Positions 1-5,400 of a DNA stretch of 7,039 nucleotides are shown here, one piece after another. This DNA comes from Fimimonas sp963619835 (GTDB lineage Bacteria; Bacillota; Clostridia; Christensenellales; CAG-314). Location: contig CAVEYD010000052.1 in NCBI GenBank assembly GCA_963619835.1, forward strand, positions 1 through 7,039, written 5' to 3'. The notes under the pieces are model-generated. The model did no database searches. It was not told where the DNA came from and saw only the letters and a list, made by a program, of their open reading frames with translations. Positions within the stretch are counted from its first letter, which is position 1, and each line of letters starts with the position of its first letter. The position numbers and the translations under genes are program-made.

Positions 1-2
1 AC

Positions 3-53
3 GTTTGTAGCACAGTGAAAAGCGGAAGTCAACGGCAAAAAATTGTTACTTAA
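3..53 (+). CDS. Possible C-terminal tail of an upstream gene (partial)
   Basis: One plus-strand frame is open from the left edge to a TAA at 51-53 and would encode about 16 residues ending in SQRQKIVT. A T-tailed hairpin starts 15 bases after this stop, which is the spacing expected at the end of a gene. The frame starting at position 1 is also open briefly and stops at 16-18, so the true frame is uncertain. Nothing can be said of the function, because nearly the whole gene would lie outside the window. Confidence 0.25.
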   Translation, partial: VCSTVKSGSQRQKIVT

Positions 54-143
54 AACTATAAAAAAATAGAGAGTTGAACTTGATTAAAAAGTTTGACTCT
101 CTTTTAATTTATGCAACAATTTTTGTGCTAAATCGTTGACTTC
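25..143. repeat. Two-block imperfect inverted repeat around a terminator
   Basis: The block GAAGTCAACG at 25-34 is exactly complementary to CGTTGACTTC at 134-143, and AAAAATTGT at 38-46 is exactly complementary to ACAATTTTT at 116-124. The blocks are separated by 3 bases on the left and 9 on the right, so the arms could form one long interrupted stem with the terminator hairpin (68-105) inside its loop. A further degraded copy of the right arm, in direct orientation, appears near 193-212 (ACTTCCGTTTTTT). No function is recognised. Confidence 0.5.
68..105 (+). terminator. Rho-independent terminator of the upstream gene
   Basis: The arms 69-79 (GAGAGTTGAAC) and 91-101 (GTTTGACTCTC) pair over 11 positions, counting two G-U pairs, and A68 extends the stem to T102. 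The loop is 11 bases and the stem is followed by TTTT and an AT-rich run. It probably ends transcription entering from left of the window. On the minus strand a run of seven T also follows the stem, so it may work both ways. Confidence 0.7.
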
Positions 144-170
144 GGTTTTTCGAAAATGCAAATATATAAA
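136..170 (+). promoter_or_regulatory. Possible promoter for the small ORF unit
   Basis: TTGACT at 136-141 is a good -35 box. The -10 is unclear: an extended TGC element at 157-159 is followed by AAATAT (18-bp spacing), and a better TATA-rich match, TATATA at 163-168, has a long spacer of 21. Another candidate is the TGTGC-TAAAT stretch at 124-133. Some promoter is expected here because a terminator lies just upstream and an SD-led ORF follows at 245. Confidence 0.35.
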
Positions 171-199
171 ATTCTAATCTTTTCTCGGTGCTACTTCCG

Positions 200-221
200 T
201 TTTTTGCCGAAAGGCGAAAAA
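200..221 (+). promoter_or_regulatory. GNRA-capped hairpin just upstream of the SD
   Basis: T200-C208 pairs with G213-A221 to give a 9-bp stem (one G-U pair) closed by a GAAA tetraloop at 209-212. The SD GGAGGT begins eight bases later (229-234). No U-tract follows on the plus strand, so it is not a terminator. It may stabilise the 5' leader or influence translation of the ORF at 245; this role is inferred. Confidence 0.5.
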
Positions 222-244
222 TAAATCTGGAGGTATCCAAGAAA

Positions 245-418
245 ATGAAAAATCAAAAATCAGATTTCAGTGTATTAAAAGAAGAAATCGCACAGAACAA
301 TGTTCTAAACATGGCAGAACTAATTACCATTATGGAAGTCAGATTCCAAATAGGCTATATAATTGCAGCATGCTTTGGGATAGGCACGGCGATACGGCTT
401 ATCTCGGCGGAACGATAA
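245..418 (+). CDS. Small hypothetical membrane peptide, 57 aa
   Basis: I do not recognise this protein. The ATG at 245 is chosen because a strong SD, GGAGGT at 229-234, lies ten bases upstream. An in-frame GTG at 188 would add 19 residues that run through the leader hairpin and is unlikely. Residues 1-33 are polar and helix-prone, rich in K, E, Q and N. Residues 35-52 (from IGYIIAACFG onward) form one hydrophobic segment, and the peptide ends in charged residues around ISAER. It overlaps the next reading frame by 49 bases in the -1 phase. The gene is about 32% GC up to position 370, but its last 48 bases lie in a GC-rich stretch. It could be a genuine small membrane protein, or the front half of a longer gene disrupted by a frameshift. 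A terminator after 573 supports a real transcript covering both frames. Confidence 0.5.
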   Translation: MKNQKSDFSVLKEEIAQNNVLNMAELITIMEVRFQIGYIIAACFGIGTAIRLISAER

Positions 419-573
419 GTTTGAGCCATCGTAGCGATTCCGGAAAAGTCCGTGGTCTAATTGAAGACGGCTTCAACGCGGCAATGAGGAGAGCGGCTTC
501 TCAAGGCTACGACGTGGCGGGTATGACCTTACGCGCGGACGATATCTCGTTTGAAGTTGCCGATAACTATTAG
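370..573 (+). CDS. Hypothetical ORF, overlapping; possibly the back half of a frameshifted gene
   Basis: No family is recognised. From the ATG at 370 the frame gives 67 residues, with a likely helix around residues 31-45 (GLIEDGFNAAMRRAASQG) followed by a beta-like stretch near MTLRADDISFEVADNY. Codons end often in G or C, and 371-570 is 53% GC (hand count), unlike the 32% GC just upstream; this suggests real but differently sourced coding sequence. No SD precedes the ATG. An in-frame TTG at 421, three bases after the upstream ORF's stop and behind GGCGGAA, is an alternative start for a 51-residue product. This frame stays open back to 178, but its translation there does not look protein-like. 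I see three possibilities: a coupled downstream gene, the C-terminal half of one frameshifted gene, or a truncated transferred fragment. A terminator follows 22 bases after the stop. Confidence 0.45.
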   Translation: MLWDRHGDTAYLGGTISLSHRSDSGKVRGLIEDGFNAAMRRAASQGYDVAGMTLRADDISFEVADNY

Positions 574-594
574 TATAAAAGATTTTTAGATAAC

Positions 595-627
595 AGGAAG
601 TTCGTTTTTGCTTGCGAGCTTCCTTTT
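595..627 (+). terminator. Rho-independent terminator of the small ORF unit
   Basis: AGGAAGTTCG (595-604) pairs with CGAGCTTCCT (615-624) over ten positions with one G-U pair. The loop is ten bases and the stem runs into TTTT. A second run of seven T lies slightly downstream (near 637-643). The spacing of 22 bases after the stop at 571-573 ties it to the ORF ending there. Confidence 0.75.
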
Positions 628-752
628 CTATTGCTCTTTTTTTGTTCGTGTGCATTTACGTTAAAAAAACGCCTATAACCGACTTATACAAATTTGTTTT
701 GGGCTTTTGTTTTACAAAATAAAAATGCTTTTAATTTGTTAAAATTTTAATA

Positions 753-784
753 TTTTGTAAAAAAATAATGTTTTTGTAAAAAAA
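753..784. repeat. Short direct repeat, 13 bases
   Basis: TTTTGTAAAAAAA occurs at 753-765 and again at 772-784, a 19-base period. The second copy runs into the 5' A-run of the terminator stem. In such AT-rich DNA this may be slippage or chance. Confidence 0.5.
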
Positions 785-812
785 GATCAGGGCTTAGTTG
801 CCTTGATCTTTT
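781..812 (-). terminator. Terminator, probably for galK; possibly bidirectional
   Basis: GATCAGGGC (785-793) pairs with GCCTTGATC (800-808) with one G-U pair, and flanking AAAA/TTTT extends the stem to 13 bp around a six-base loop. On the minus strand the stem is followed by a run of seven T, on the plus strand by only four, so the main role is likely to end galK transcription, 134 bases past its stop. It could also back up the terminator at 595-627 for plus-strand transcripts. Confidence 0.7.
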
Positions 813-945
813 AGACGATAATATAAATACTTTCCCCCAACTGCCACAGCATTTTGTTAATGAAGGAAAGAAATGTTGTTTGTCAACGTTAGACAAAATT
901 TTGTTTAGAGTAAAATAACCTACTCGTTAGTCCACCATTGCGTTG

Positions 946-2163
946 TTAAAGAACGGTTGTGCCTTTGCGAGGCGTTGGACAAAAAATATTCTGCTTGCCA
1001 AATTTGTTTTCAAGAATCGATAAAACATTGTTTTTGTTTTCGTTTTTAACTGCGATTAAAATTGTGCCGGCAAAACCACCACCATGAACACGAACGGAAC
1101 AATCCGGACAATTTAACTGAACAAATTCGATGGCGGTCATAAGTGTGTTGTCGCTATCGGCAACGCAATTTTGAAGTTTGTGTGCACTACTTAGTCCACT
1201 ATCGGAAAGCAGTTGTAAAAGCGAATCGTGGTCGCGAGTGATAAGTGCTTTTTCCGCTTTGTTTACTCGCTTGCACTCTTCAAAAAAGTGATCGGCACGA
1301 AAAACAGGACGTGTACCGTAAAGACTTACAAGCGAATCGATACTTGAAACAAAATTCGAGTAGTTGACATCTACAAGACGGCTTTTTTGAAAATGCTCGG
1401 CAATTTGAAACATGTCTTGGGGAATTTGCGCATAGTTTTTAGTAAGATCCGAATGGGAACGCCCTGTTTTTACAACAATTAGGGTTAGTCCGTCTAAAAC
1501 ACGAGGATCGAACGCGCGACAATCAAGACTTGATTTGAAGTCGACGGAAACAATTCCGCCTGTTGCAATTACACATTGATCAAACAATCCGCTGGGCTTA
1601 CCAAAATAGACGTTTTCGGCATACTGCCCGGCATAAACAAGTGCGTTGAATGAAATTTTGCCATCGTTGTAAAGACAATTGATAATGCTTGCAACCATAA
1701 GCTGAAAAGCAGCACTTGAGGACATTCCGCCACCGATGGGGATGGTTGAATCTAAAATAGCATAAAATCCACCGATTTTGTAGCCTTGCGATTTGAGATA
1801 GGAAATTACTCCTTTGGTCATGCCGACACTTCCACCGCAAATACGTTCGATAGAATCTAAATTGAACGAAACGTCACTACGTCCTTTACTTTTTATGACA
1901 ACTTTGTTTTTTTTATTTGGGGCAAAAGCACAAACAATATCAAGATTGACGGCGCAACCGATTACTTTGCCTCCGTTGTGGTCGACGTGGTTGCCGATAA
2001 GCTCCACTCGTCCCGGAGAGGAAACAAAGTAACAACCATCTTGACGAAAAATTTTTTTGAATTGGAAAAGTAAGCTCTGATACCGCGTTAACGTGGTGAG
2101 CGTTGCTTTGCCGTAAACTTCCGCAAGTGATTGAGTTGTAATTTCTTTTGTGAAATACTGCAT
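946..2163 (-). CDS. galK: Galactokinase (GHMP kinase family)
   Basis: It phosphorylates D-galactose with ATP to galactose-1-phosphate, the entry step of the Leloir pathway, in the cytoplasm. The 405-residue product is slightly longer than the roughly 380-residue E. coli enzyme. Visible motifs are the galactose-binding signature GRVELIGNHVDHNGG (51-65), the GHMP ATP loop PIGGGMSSSAA (142-152), the region PSGLFDQ (190-196) in which Asp195 is the expected catalytic base, and the C-terminal glycine motif HGGGFAG (360-366). The signature reads GNH where E. coli-type enzymes have GEH; I recall a similar GGNHTDH form from clostridial galactokinases. The ATG at 2161-2163 has an AAAAGG SD seven bases upstream. 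The gene is a single unit with its own promoter (2196-2224), divergent from the translational GTPase gene. galT and galE are not nearby, so the rest of the pathway must be elsewhere. Another sugar-1-kinase specificity cannot be excluded from sequence alone. Confidence 0.9.
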   Translation of the reverse strand: MQYFTKEITTQSLAEVYGKATLTTLTRYQSLLFQFKKIFRQDGCYFVSSPGRVELIGNHVDHNGGKVIGCAVNLDIVCAFAPNKKNKVVIKSKGRSDVSFNLDSIERICGGSVGMTKGVISYLKSQGYKIGGFYAILDSTIPIGGGMSSSAAFQLMVASIINCLYNDGKISFNALVYAGQYAENVYFGKPSGLFDQCVIATGGIVSVDFKSSLDCRAFDPRVLDGLTLIVVKTGRSHSDLTKNYAQIPQDMFQIAEHFQKSRLVDVNYSNFVSSIDSLVSLYGTRPVFRADHFFEECKRVNKAEKALITRDHDSLLQLLSDSGLSSAHKLQNCVADSDNTLMTAIEFVQLNCPDCSVRVHGGGFAGTILIAVKNENKNNVLSILENKFGKQNIFCPTPRKGTTVL

Positions 2164-2195
2164 GCTTTAGCCTTTTTGTGTTTGATACTAAGTTT

Positions 2196-2224
2196 ATGTT
2201 AGCACAAAAAAATTTTTTTTGCAA
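2196..2224 (-). promoter_or_regulatory. Promoter of galK
   Basis: On the minus strand TTGCAA (2219-2224) and TAACAT (2196-2201) are separated by exactly 17 bases, with a TGTGC extended -10 element immediately before the -10. The spacer is an A-tract followed by a T-tract (15 A/T bases), likely intrinsically curved. Transcription should start near 2189, giving a leader of about 25 bases. Confidence 0.75.
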
Positions 2225-2338
2225 CATTTAACTTGATAAAATACCACAACACAGTTAAAAATGTGATTTACAAAACGAAAAACATTGATAAATAATGTAA
2301 AATAATTGCAAAAAGGTTCGCTTTTAACAATCAAATAA

Positions 2339-2367
2339 TTGACGGCAGAAAAGTAAGAGAGTATAAT
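2339..2367 (+). promoter_or_regulatory. Promoter of typA/bipA
   Basis: TTGACG (2339-2344) and a perfect TATAAT (2362-2367) are 17 bases apart, a near-consensus housekeeping sigma promoter. Transcription should start near 2374, leaving a leader of about 64 bases. The 5' part of the intergenic region also has three copies of TTGATAAA (2233, 2285, 2387) of unknown meaning. Confidence 0.85.
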
Positions 2368-2385
2368 CTATTAGTTAAAATTTTG

Positions 2386-2424
2386 TTTGATAAAATAAGT
2401 TATCAAAAAATCGCAATGATGCGA
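2386..2424 (+). promoter_or_regulatory. Two hairpins in the typA/bipA leader
   Basis: TTTGATAA (2386-2393) and TTATCAAA (2400-2407) form a perfect 8-bp stem with a six-base loop. TCGCA (2411-2415) and TGCGA (2420-2424) form a second stem with an ATGA loop. The SD GGAG begins at 2429, so both lie directly before the ribosome site. No terminator-type T-run follows the first stem. A role in tuning translation is inferred only. Confidence 0.4.
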
Positions 2425-2437
2425 GCATGGAGAAGGT

Positions 2438-4258
2438 ATGAGAGAAAACATTAGAAACATTGCTATAATTGCCCACGTTGACCACGGCAAGACAACACTT
2501 GTGGATCAACTTTTAAAGCAAAACGGCATATTCCGCGCAAATGAGGTTGTTGCAGAACGTGTGATGGACAGCAACGACATCGAACGTGAACGCGGAATTA
2601 CCATTCTTGCAAAAAATACGGCAATACACTACAAGGGAACAAAAATAAATATTATCGACACACCGGGACACGCAGACTTCGGCGGTGAAGTGGAACGTAT
2701 TCTTTCGATGGTTGACGGTGTTTTGCTACTTGTTGACGCTATTGAAGGTTGCATGCCTCAAACAAGGTACGTTTTGAAAAAAGCTCTCGGTTTGGGCAAA
2801 AAAGCATTGGTTGTTATCAATAAAATTGACAAGGGCGAATTTGACGAACACGAACTCCGTGAACAAATAATGGAATTGTTTATGGAATTGGGCGCAAACG
2901 ACGATCAATTTGACTTCAAAATTATTTACGCATCGGCTAAACAAGGCTGGGCAACAGATACACTGGGCAAGCCTTCTGCTAACATGGATCCGCTTTGCGA
3001 TGCAATACTTTCGGAAATTCCCTGTCCGCAAGGTGATTTGAACGGCGGACTTCAACTGCTTATTTGCAACATTGACTATGACGAATATGTTGGCAGAATT
3101 GGTATAGGAAAAGTCAACCGCGGACACATTGACGTTGGACAACAAGTTACATTGTGCCATCACGACGGTACTTTTAGCAACGCAAAAGTTGCAAGACTTT
3201 ACCAGTTTGAAGGTCTTAAAAGAGTTGATTGCCCCGAAGGCGACATGGGAGATATCGTTGCGGTAAACGGCGTTGCCGACATGAACATCGGTGACACACT
3301 GTGCAGTGTAGACTGCGTTGAACCACTACCGTTTGTACATATTGACGAACCGACAATTTCAATGATGTTTATGGTAAACAACAGTCCGTTTGCCGGAAAA
3401 GAAGGCAAGTTTGTTACAAGTAGACACATTAGAGCAAGACTGTTTAAAGAAGTTGAAACAAACGTTTCGATGCGTGTTGAGGAAACCGAAAGTCCCGACT
3501 GCTTTAAAGTGTACGGACGCGGAGAATTGCACCTTTCAATTTTGATTGAAAACATGCGCAGAGAAGGTTACGAATTTCAAGTATCTCGCCCGAAAGTTAT
3601 TTTCCGTGAGATTAACGGCGTAAAATGCGAACCTATTGAAGACTTGGTTGTTGAAGTGCCTGAAGACTACGTCGGAAGCGTAATGAACAAGCTCGGTCAA
3701 AGAAAGGCCGAACTTACAAACATGGCTCCGGACAATCACGGTGCAACAAGGCTTGAGTTTAAAATTCCTTCACGTTGCCTTATGGGATACAGAAGCGAAC
3801 TGCTTACCGACACAAAGGGTTTTGGTGTTATGAGTAGCGTATTTAATGATTACGAACCGTACAAGGGAGATATTCCCGAACGTTCGAGGGGAAGCTTGGT
3901 GTGCTTTGAAGACGGAATAACCACCGCTTACGGATTGTTTAACGCACAAGAACGTTGCACGTTGTTTGTGGGTGCAGGACTACCTGTTTACGCTGGTATG
4001 GTTGTTGGAGAAAACAGCCGTGAGGACGACATTTCCGTAAACGTTTGCAAAGCAAAACACCTTACAAACTGCCGAGCAAGCGGAAGCGACGAAGCTTTGA
4101 AACTTACTCCACCGACAATCTTGAGTTTGGAACAATGTCTTGAATTTATCACCGATGACGAATATGTTGAAGTTACTCCCAAAAGTATAAGATTGCGTAA
4201 AGCGATACTCGATCACAGCGAACGTATGCGTATTTGGGCAAGAAACAACAAAAAGTAA
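2438..4258 (+). CDS. typA: Ribosome-associated translational GTPase TypA/BipA
   Basis: TypA/BipA is an EF-G-like GTPase that binds the 70S ribosome and is implicated in large-subunit assembly, cold growth and stress adaptation in other bacteria. The 606-residue length matches the family (E. coli BipA is 607). G motifs are clear: P-loop AHVDHGKTT (12-20, Lys18), switch I ERGIT (51-55), DTPGHAD (74-80) with the catalytic His78, NKID (128-131) and SAK (166-168). A beta-barrel domain II follows at roughly 200-290, then EF-G-like domains III and V. The TypA-specific C-terminal domain is recognised by GFGVMSS (461-467), the stretch beginning EDDISVN (529) and ASGSDEA (547-553), which separates it from EF-G and LepA. 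The ATG at 2438 has GGAGAAGG immediately upstream. It is a single-gene unit with a strong promoter and a terminator shared with the convergent membrane-protein gene. Nothing in it looks degraded. Confidence 0.97.
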   Translation: MRENIRNIAIIAHVDHGKTTLVDQLLKQNGIFRANEVVAERVMDSNDIERERGITILAKNTAIHYKGTKINIIDTPGHADFGGEVERILSMVDGVLLLVDAIEGCMPQTRYVLKKALGLGKKALVVINKIDKGEFDEHELREQIMELFMELGANDDQFDFKIIYASAKQGWATDTLGKPSANMDPLCDAILSEIPCPQGDLNGGLQLLICNIDYDEYVGRIGIGKVNRGHIDVGQQVTLCHHDGTFSNAKVARLYQFEGLKRVDCPEGDMGDIVAVNGVADMNIGDTLCSVDCVEPLPFVHIDEPTISMMFMVNNSPFAGKEGKFVTSRHIRARLFKEVETNVSMRVEETESPDCFKVYGRGELHLSILIENMRREGYEFQVSRPKVIFREINGVKCEPIEDLVVEVPEDYVGSVMNKLGQRKAELTNMAPDNHGATRLEFKIPSRCLMGYRSELLTDTKGFGVMSSVFNDYEPYKGDIPERSRGSLVCFEDGITTAYGLFNAQERCTLFVGAGLPVYAGMVVGENSREDDISVNVCKAKHLTNCRASGSDEALKLTPPTILSLEQCLEFITDDEYVEVTPKSIRLRKAILDHSERMRIWARNNKK

Positions 4259-4269
4259 ACTGTAAAATA

Positions 4270-4303
4270 AAAGAGATGCAACCATTGTTGCACCTCTTTT
4301 TTT
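4270..4303 (+). terminator. Terminator of typA/bipA, likely bidirectional
   Basis: AAAGAG and TGCAAC (4270-4282, separated by a mismatched A at 4276) pair with GTTGCA and CTCTTT (4287-4299) around a four-base loop. Seven T follow on the plus strand. It starts 12 bases after the typA stop. On the minus strand TTTTATTTT follows, so it may also stop the convergent transcript, 150 bases beyond that gene's stop codon. Confidence 0.85.
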
Positions 4304-4380
4304 GTTGATTTTTATTTTATGTTTTTTAATTTTTACTTTTTTGCAATCGACTTCGTCTTAAAATTTTTGATTTTTGACTT

Positions 4381-4399
4381 TTAATTTTTGAAAAATTAA
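4381..4399. repeat. Perfect AT-only palindrome
   Basis: TTAATTTTT (4381-4389) and AAAAATTAA (4391-4399) are perfect inverted copies around a single G. It lies in the AT-rich spacer between the convergent genes (4304-4452) downstream of the membrane-protein gene on the minus strand. Its lack of GC pairs makes it a weak terminator at best. Confidence 0.35.
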
Positions 4400-4452
4400 G
4401 TAGATTTTAATAAATATCTTTAATCAATTTAGACTTTTTGTTTGTTTTTAAA

Positions 4453-5229
4453 TTAGCTGTTTTTACGTCCGAAAATAGCGACAAGACGAATGAGAAGCTC
4501 TAATATTTCAACATAAATGTAGGTTAAAGACGTAACCAATGAGAAAGCCAAATTCCATTCGTAGCCACTGTCCATTCCACCGGCAATCATGGCATCTGCT
4601 GTTTGCAAGTCCGACATAAGCATAATTGTTGCGATGATTATGCAAAGTGCGGAAACACCGATCATTAGAAGCGTGTACATGTTGTAGGGAAGTGCTCCAA
4701 AAGCTGCCAAAAGACCGACAACTGCAGAAACTATAATAATACTGGTAAATGCAATTAAAAGTCCGCGTAAAAATCTATTGGAAACTTTTACTTGCAAAAG
4801 CTTGTTGAGTACAATTGCAACAAAGAACAAAACTATTGTACCGAGAATAGCGGTGAAAACAATTCCCTGTAGGTACAAATCGGCAAGCAAAGATACACTA
4901 CCGAGTAAAATTCCTTGGCAAATTCCGTACACAAAGCCTAAAACTTTGACTGTTTTGGGGGCAAATGCGATTATAATTGACGAAACAATGGTAGCTACAA
5001 AAGAGATACCAAGTACCCATATACATACCGTTGCAAGCTCTTCCGTCAAACCGACCAAGGCATATAAAAGTCCAAAGTAAGCGGCAACAGCTCCTAACAA
5101 CGTAGCAACGGCAAAAAGTACTGTTTTTAGAATCAATCCGCCGTAAGAAGCCGATTTCGTTTGAACGGCATATCTTCCGTCTTGCGACTTGTTTTGCATG
5201 CGACGAAGTGCTAAATTTCCCATTTTCAT
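4453..5229 (-). CDS. Bax inhibitor-1/YccA family membrane protein
   Basis: This looks like a seven-helix membrane protein of the Bax-inhibitor-1 superfamily (TMBIM), whose characterised bacterial member YetJ is a pH-sensitive calcium leak channel. Using the ATG at 5227-5229 the protein has 258 residues. That start is preferred to the ATG at 5248-5250, seven codons upstream, because AAAGGA (5239-5244) lies nine bases before it and the longer form has no SD. A basic N-terminus (MKMGNLALRRMQNK) precedes hydrophobic segments at about 30-57, 66-89, 95-115, 122-143, 154-178, 183-205 and 224-253. The loop SDLQTAD (206-212) contains Asp207 and Asp212 near the place of the family's conserved aspartate after helix 6. 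The ending YIYVEILELLIRL resembles the subfamily I recall as common in Actinobacteria and clostridia. Function in this organism is unknown; calcium or ion homeostasis is inferred. It has its own promoter, convergent with typA and divergent from the glycyl-tRNA synthetase gene. Confidence 0.88.
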   Translation of the reverse strand: MKMGNLALRRMQNKSQDGRYAVQTKSASYGGLILKTVLFAVATLLGAVAAYFGLLYALVGLTEELATVCIWVLGISFVATIVSSIIIAFAPKTVKVLGFVYGICQGILLGSVSLLADLYLQGIVFTAILGTIVLFFVAIVLNKLLQVKVSNRFLRGLLIAFTSIIIVSAVVGLLAAFGALPYNMYTLLMIGVSALCIIIATIMLMSDLQTADAMIAGGMDSGYEWNLAFSLVTSLTYIYVEILELLIRLVAIFGRKNS

Positions 5230-5241
5230 AGTTAAAAATCC

Positions 5242-5308
5242 TTTAGACATTGATTGACGAAACTAAAAAACAATCTTTTTTGACTTTTTAGTTGCATCCT
5301 TGTCTAAA
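5242..5308 (-). promoter_or_regulatory. Nested inverted repeats in the Bax-inhibitor gene leader
   Basis: The predicted leader (about 5305 to 5230 on the minus strand) has an outer perfect 8-bp inverted repeat, TTTAGACA (5242-5249) with TGTCTAAA (5301-5308), and an inner perfect 9-bp one, AACTAAAAA (5261-5269) with TTTTTAGTT (5285-5293). The outer arm overlaps the first A residues of the SD AAAGGA (5239-5244), so folding could reduce ribosome access. The distal arm begins at or just before the expected transcript start, so the outer stem depends on the exact start site. No known riboswitch class is recognised. Confidence 0.45.
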
Positions 5309-5311
5309 CGT

Positions 5312-5340
5312 ATTGTAGCACATAATTGTGCAAGTTGCAA
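5312..5340 (-). promoter_or_regulatory. Promoter of the Bax-inhibitor family gene
   Basis: On the minus strand TTGCAA (5335-5340) and TACAAT (5312-5317) are 17 bases apart, with TGTGC as an extended -10 just before the -10. The same -35 hexamer, spacer length and TGTGC element occur in the galK promoter. The start site should lie near 5305, giving a leader of about 75 bases. Confidence 0.8.
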
Positions 5341-5361
5341 TAATTTAATGGCATAATTGCC
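5318..5361. promoter_or_regulatory. Pair of related inverted repeats, candidate operators
   Basis: GCACATAATTGTGC (5318-5331) has 5-bp arms and fills most of the spacer between the -35 and -10 of the minus-strand promoter. GGCATAATTGCC (5350-5361) has 4-bp arms and shares the core CATAATTG. Their centres are 31 bp apart, about three helical turns. This is the arrangement of a regulator bound at two sites over a promoter. No regulator is identified. Confidence 0.4.
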
Positions 5362-5400
5362 TTTCAGTTAACATTAAACAAAATTGCTTTATAAAATATC

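Larger units (their letters stand above)
628..945. other. AT-rich intergenic region between convergent units
   Basis: No gene is supported here. The stretch holds the perfect palindrome ACAAATTTGT (688-697), a small hairpin with TTTTGT and ACAAAA arms (705-719), a 13-base direct repeat (753-784), the probable galK terminator (781-812) and a 6-bp hairpin with TTTGTC and GACAAA arms (879-897). The part from 813 to 945 would be a 3' untranslated region of roughly 130 bases on the galK message. No convincing SD-led ORF or promoter was found on either strand. Confidence 0.6.

Noticed and set aside
370..418. Programmed -1 ribosomal frameshift joining the two small frames
   Set aside because: No X XXY YYZ heptamer is in register in the overlap; TGC TTT GGG near 377 does not allow re-pairing. 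A mutation or two separate genes explains the data more simply.
473..655. 60-codon minus-strand frame over the small ORF unit
   Set aside because: It runs through the terminator hairpin at 595-627, is very rich in R and K, and has no SD. The plus-strand frames have better coding character and flanking signals.
1814..2032. 72-codon plus-strand frame within galK
   Set aside because: It is a mirror of the galK coding strand covering its conserved substrate-binding motif, with no promoter or SD.
2233..2394. Three TTGATAAA copies between galK and typA as operator sites
   Set aside because: Spacing is irregular (52 and 102 bases), the motif is AT-only apart from one G, and one copy is simply an arm of a leader hairpin. 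Chance is likely in this composition.
2726..3163. 145-codon antisense open frame inside typA
   Set aside because: It lies wholly opposite a strongly conserved GTPase coding region. Its translation is low-complexity and rich in N, F, V and C, and no SD or family similarity is visible.
5230..5310. yybP-ykoY-type or other known ion riboswitch upstream of the Bax-inhibitor gene
   Set aside because: The leader is only about 75 bases and I see none of the conserved helical junction motifs. Only the inverted repeats themselves are supported.
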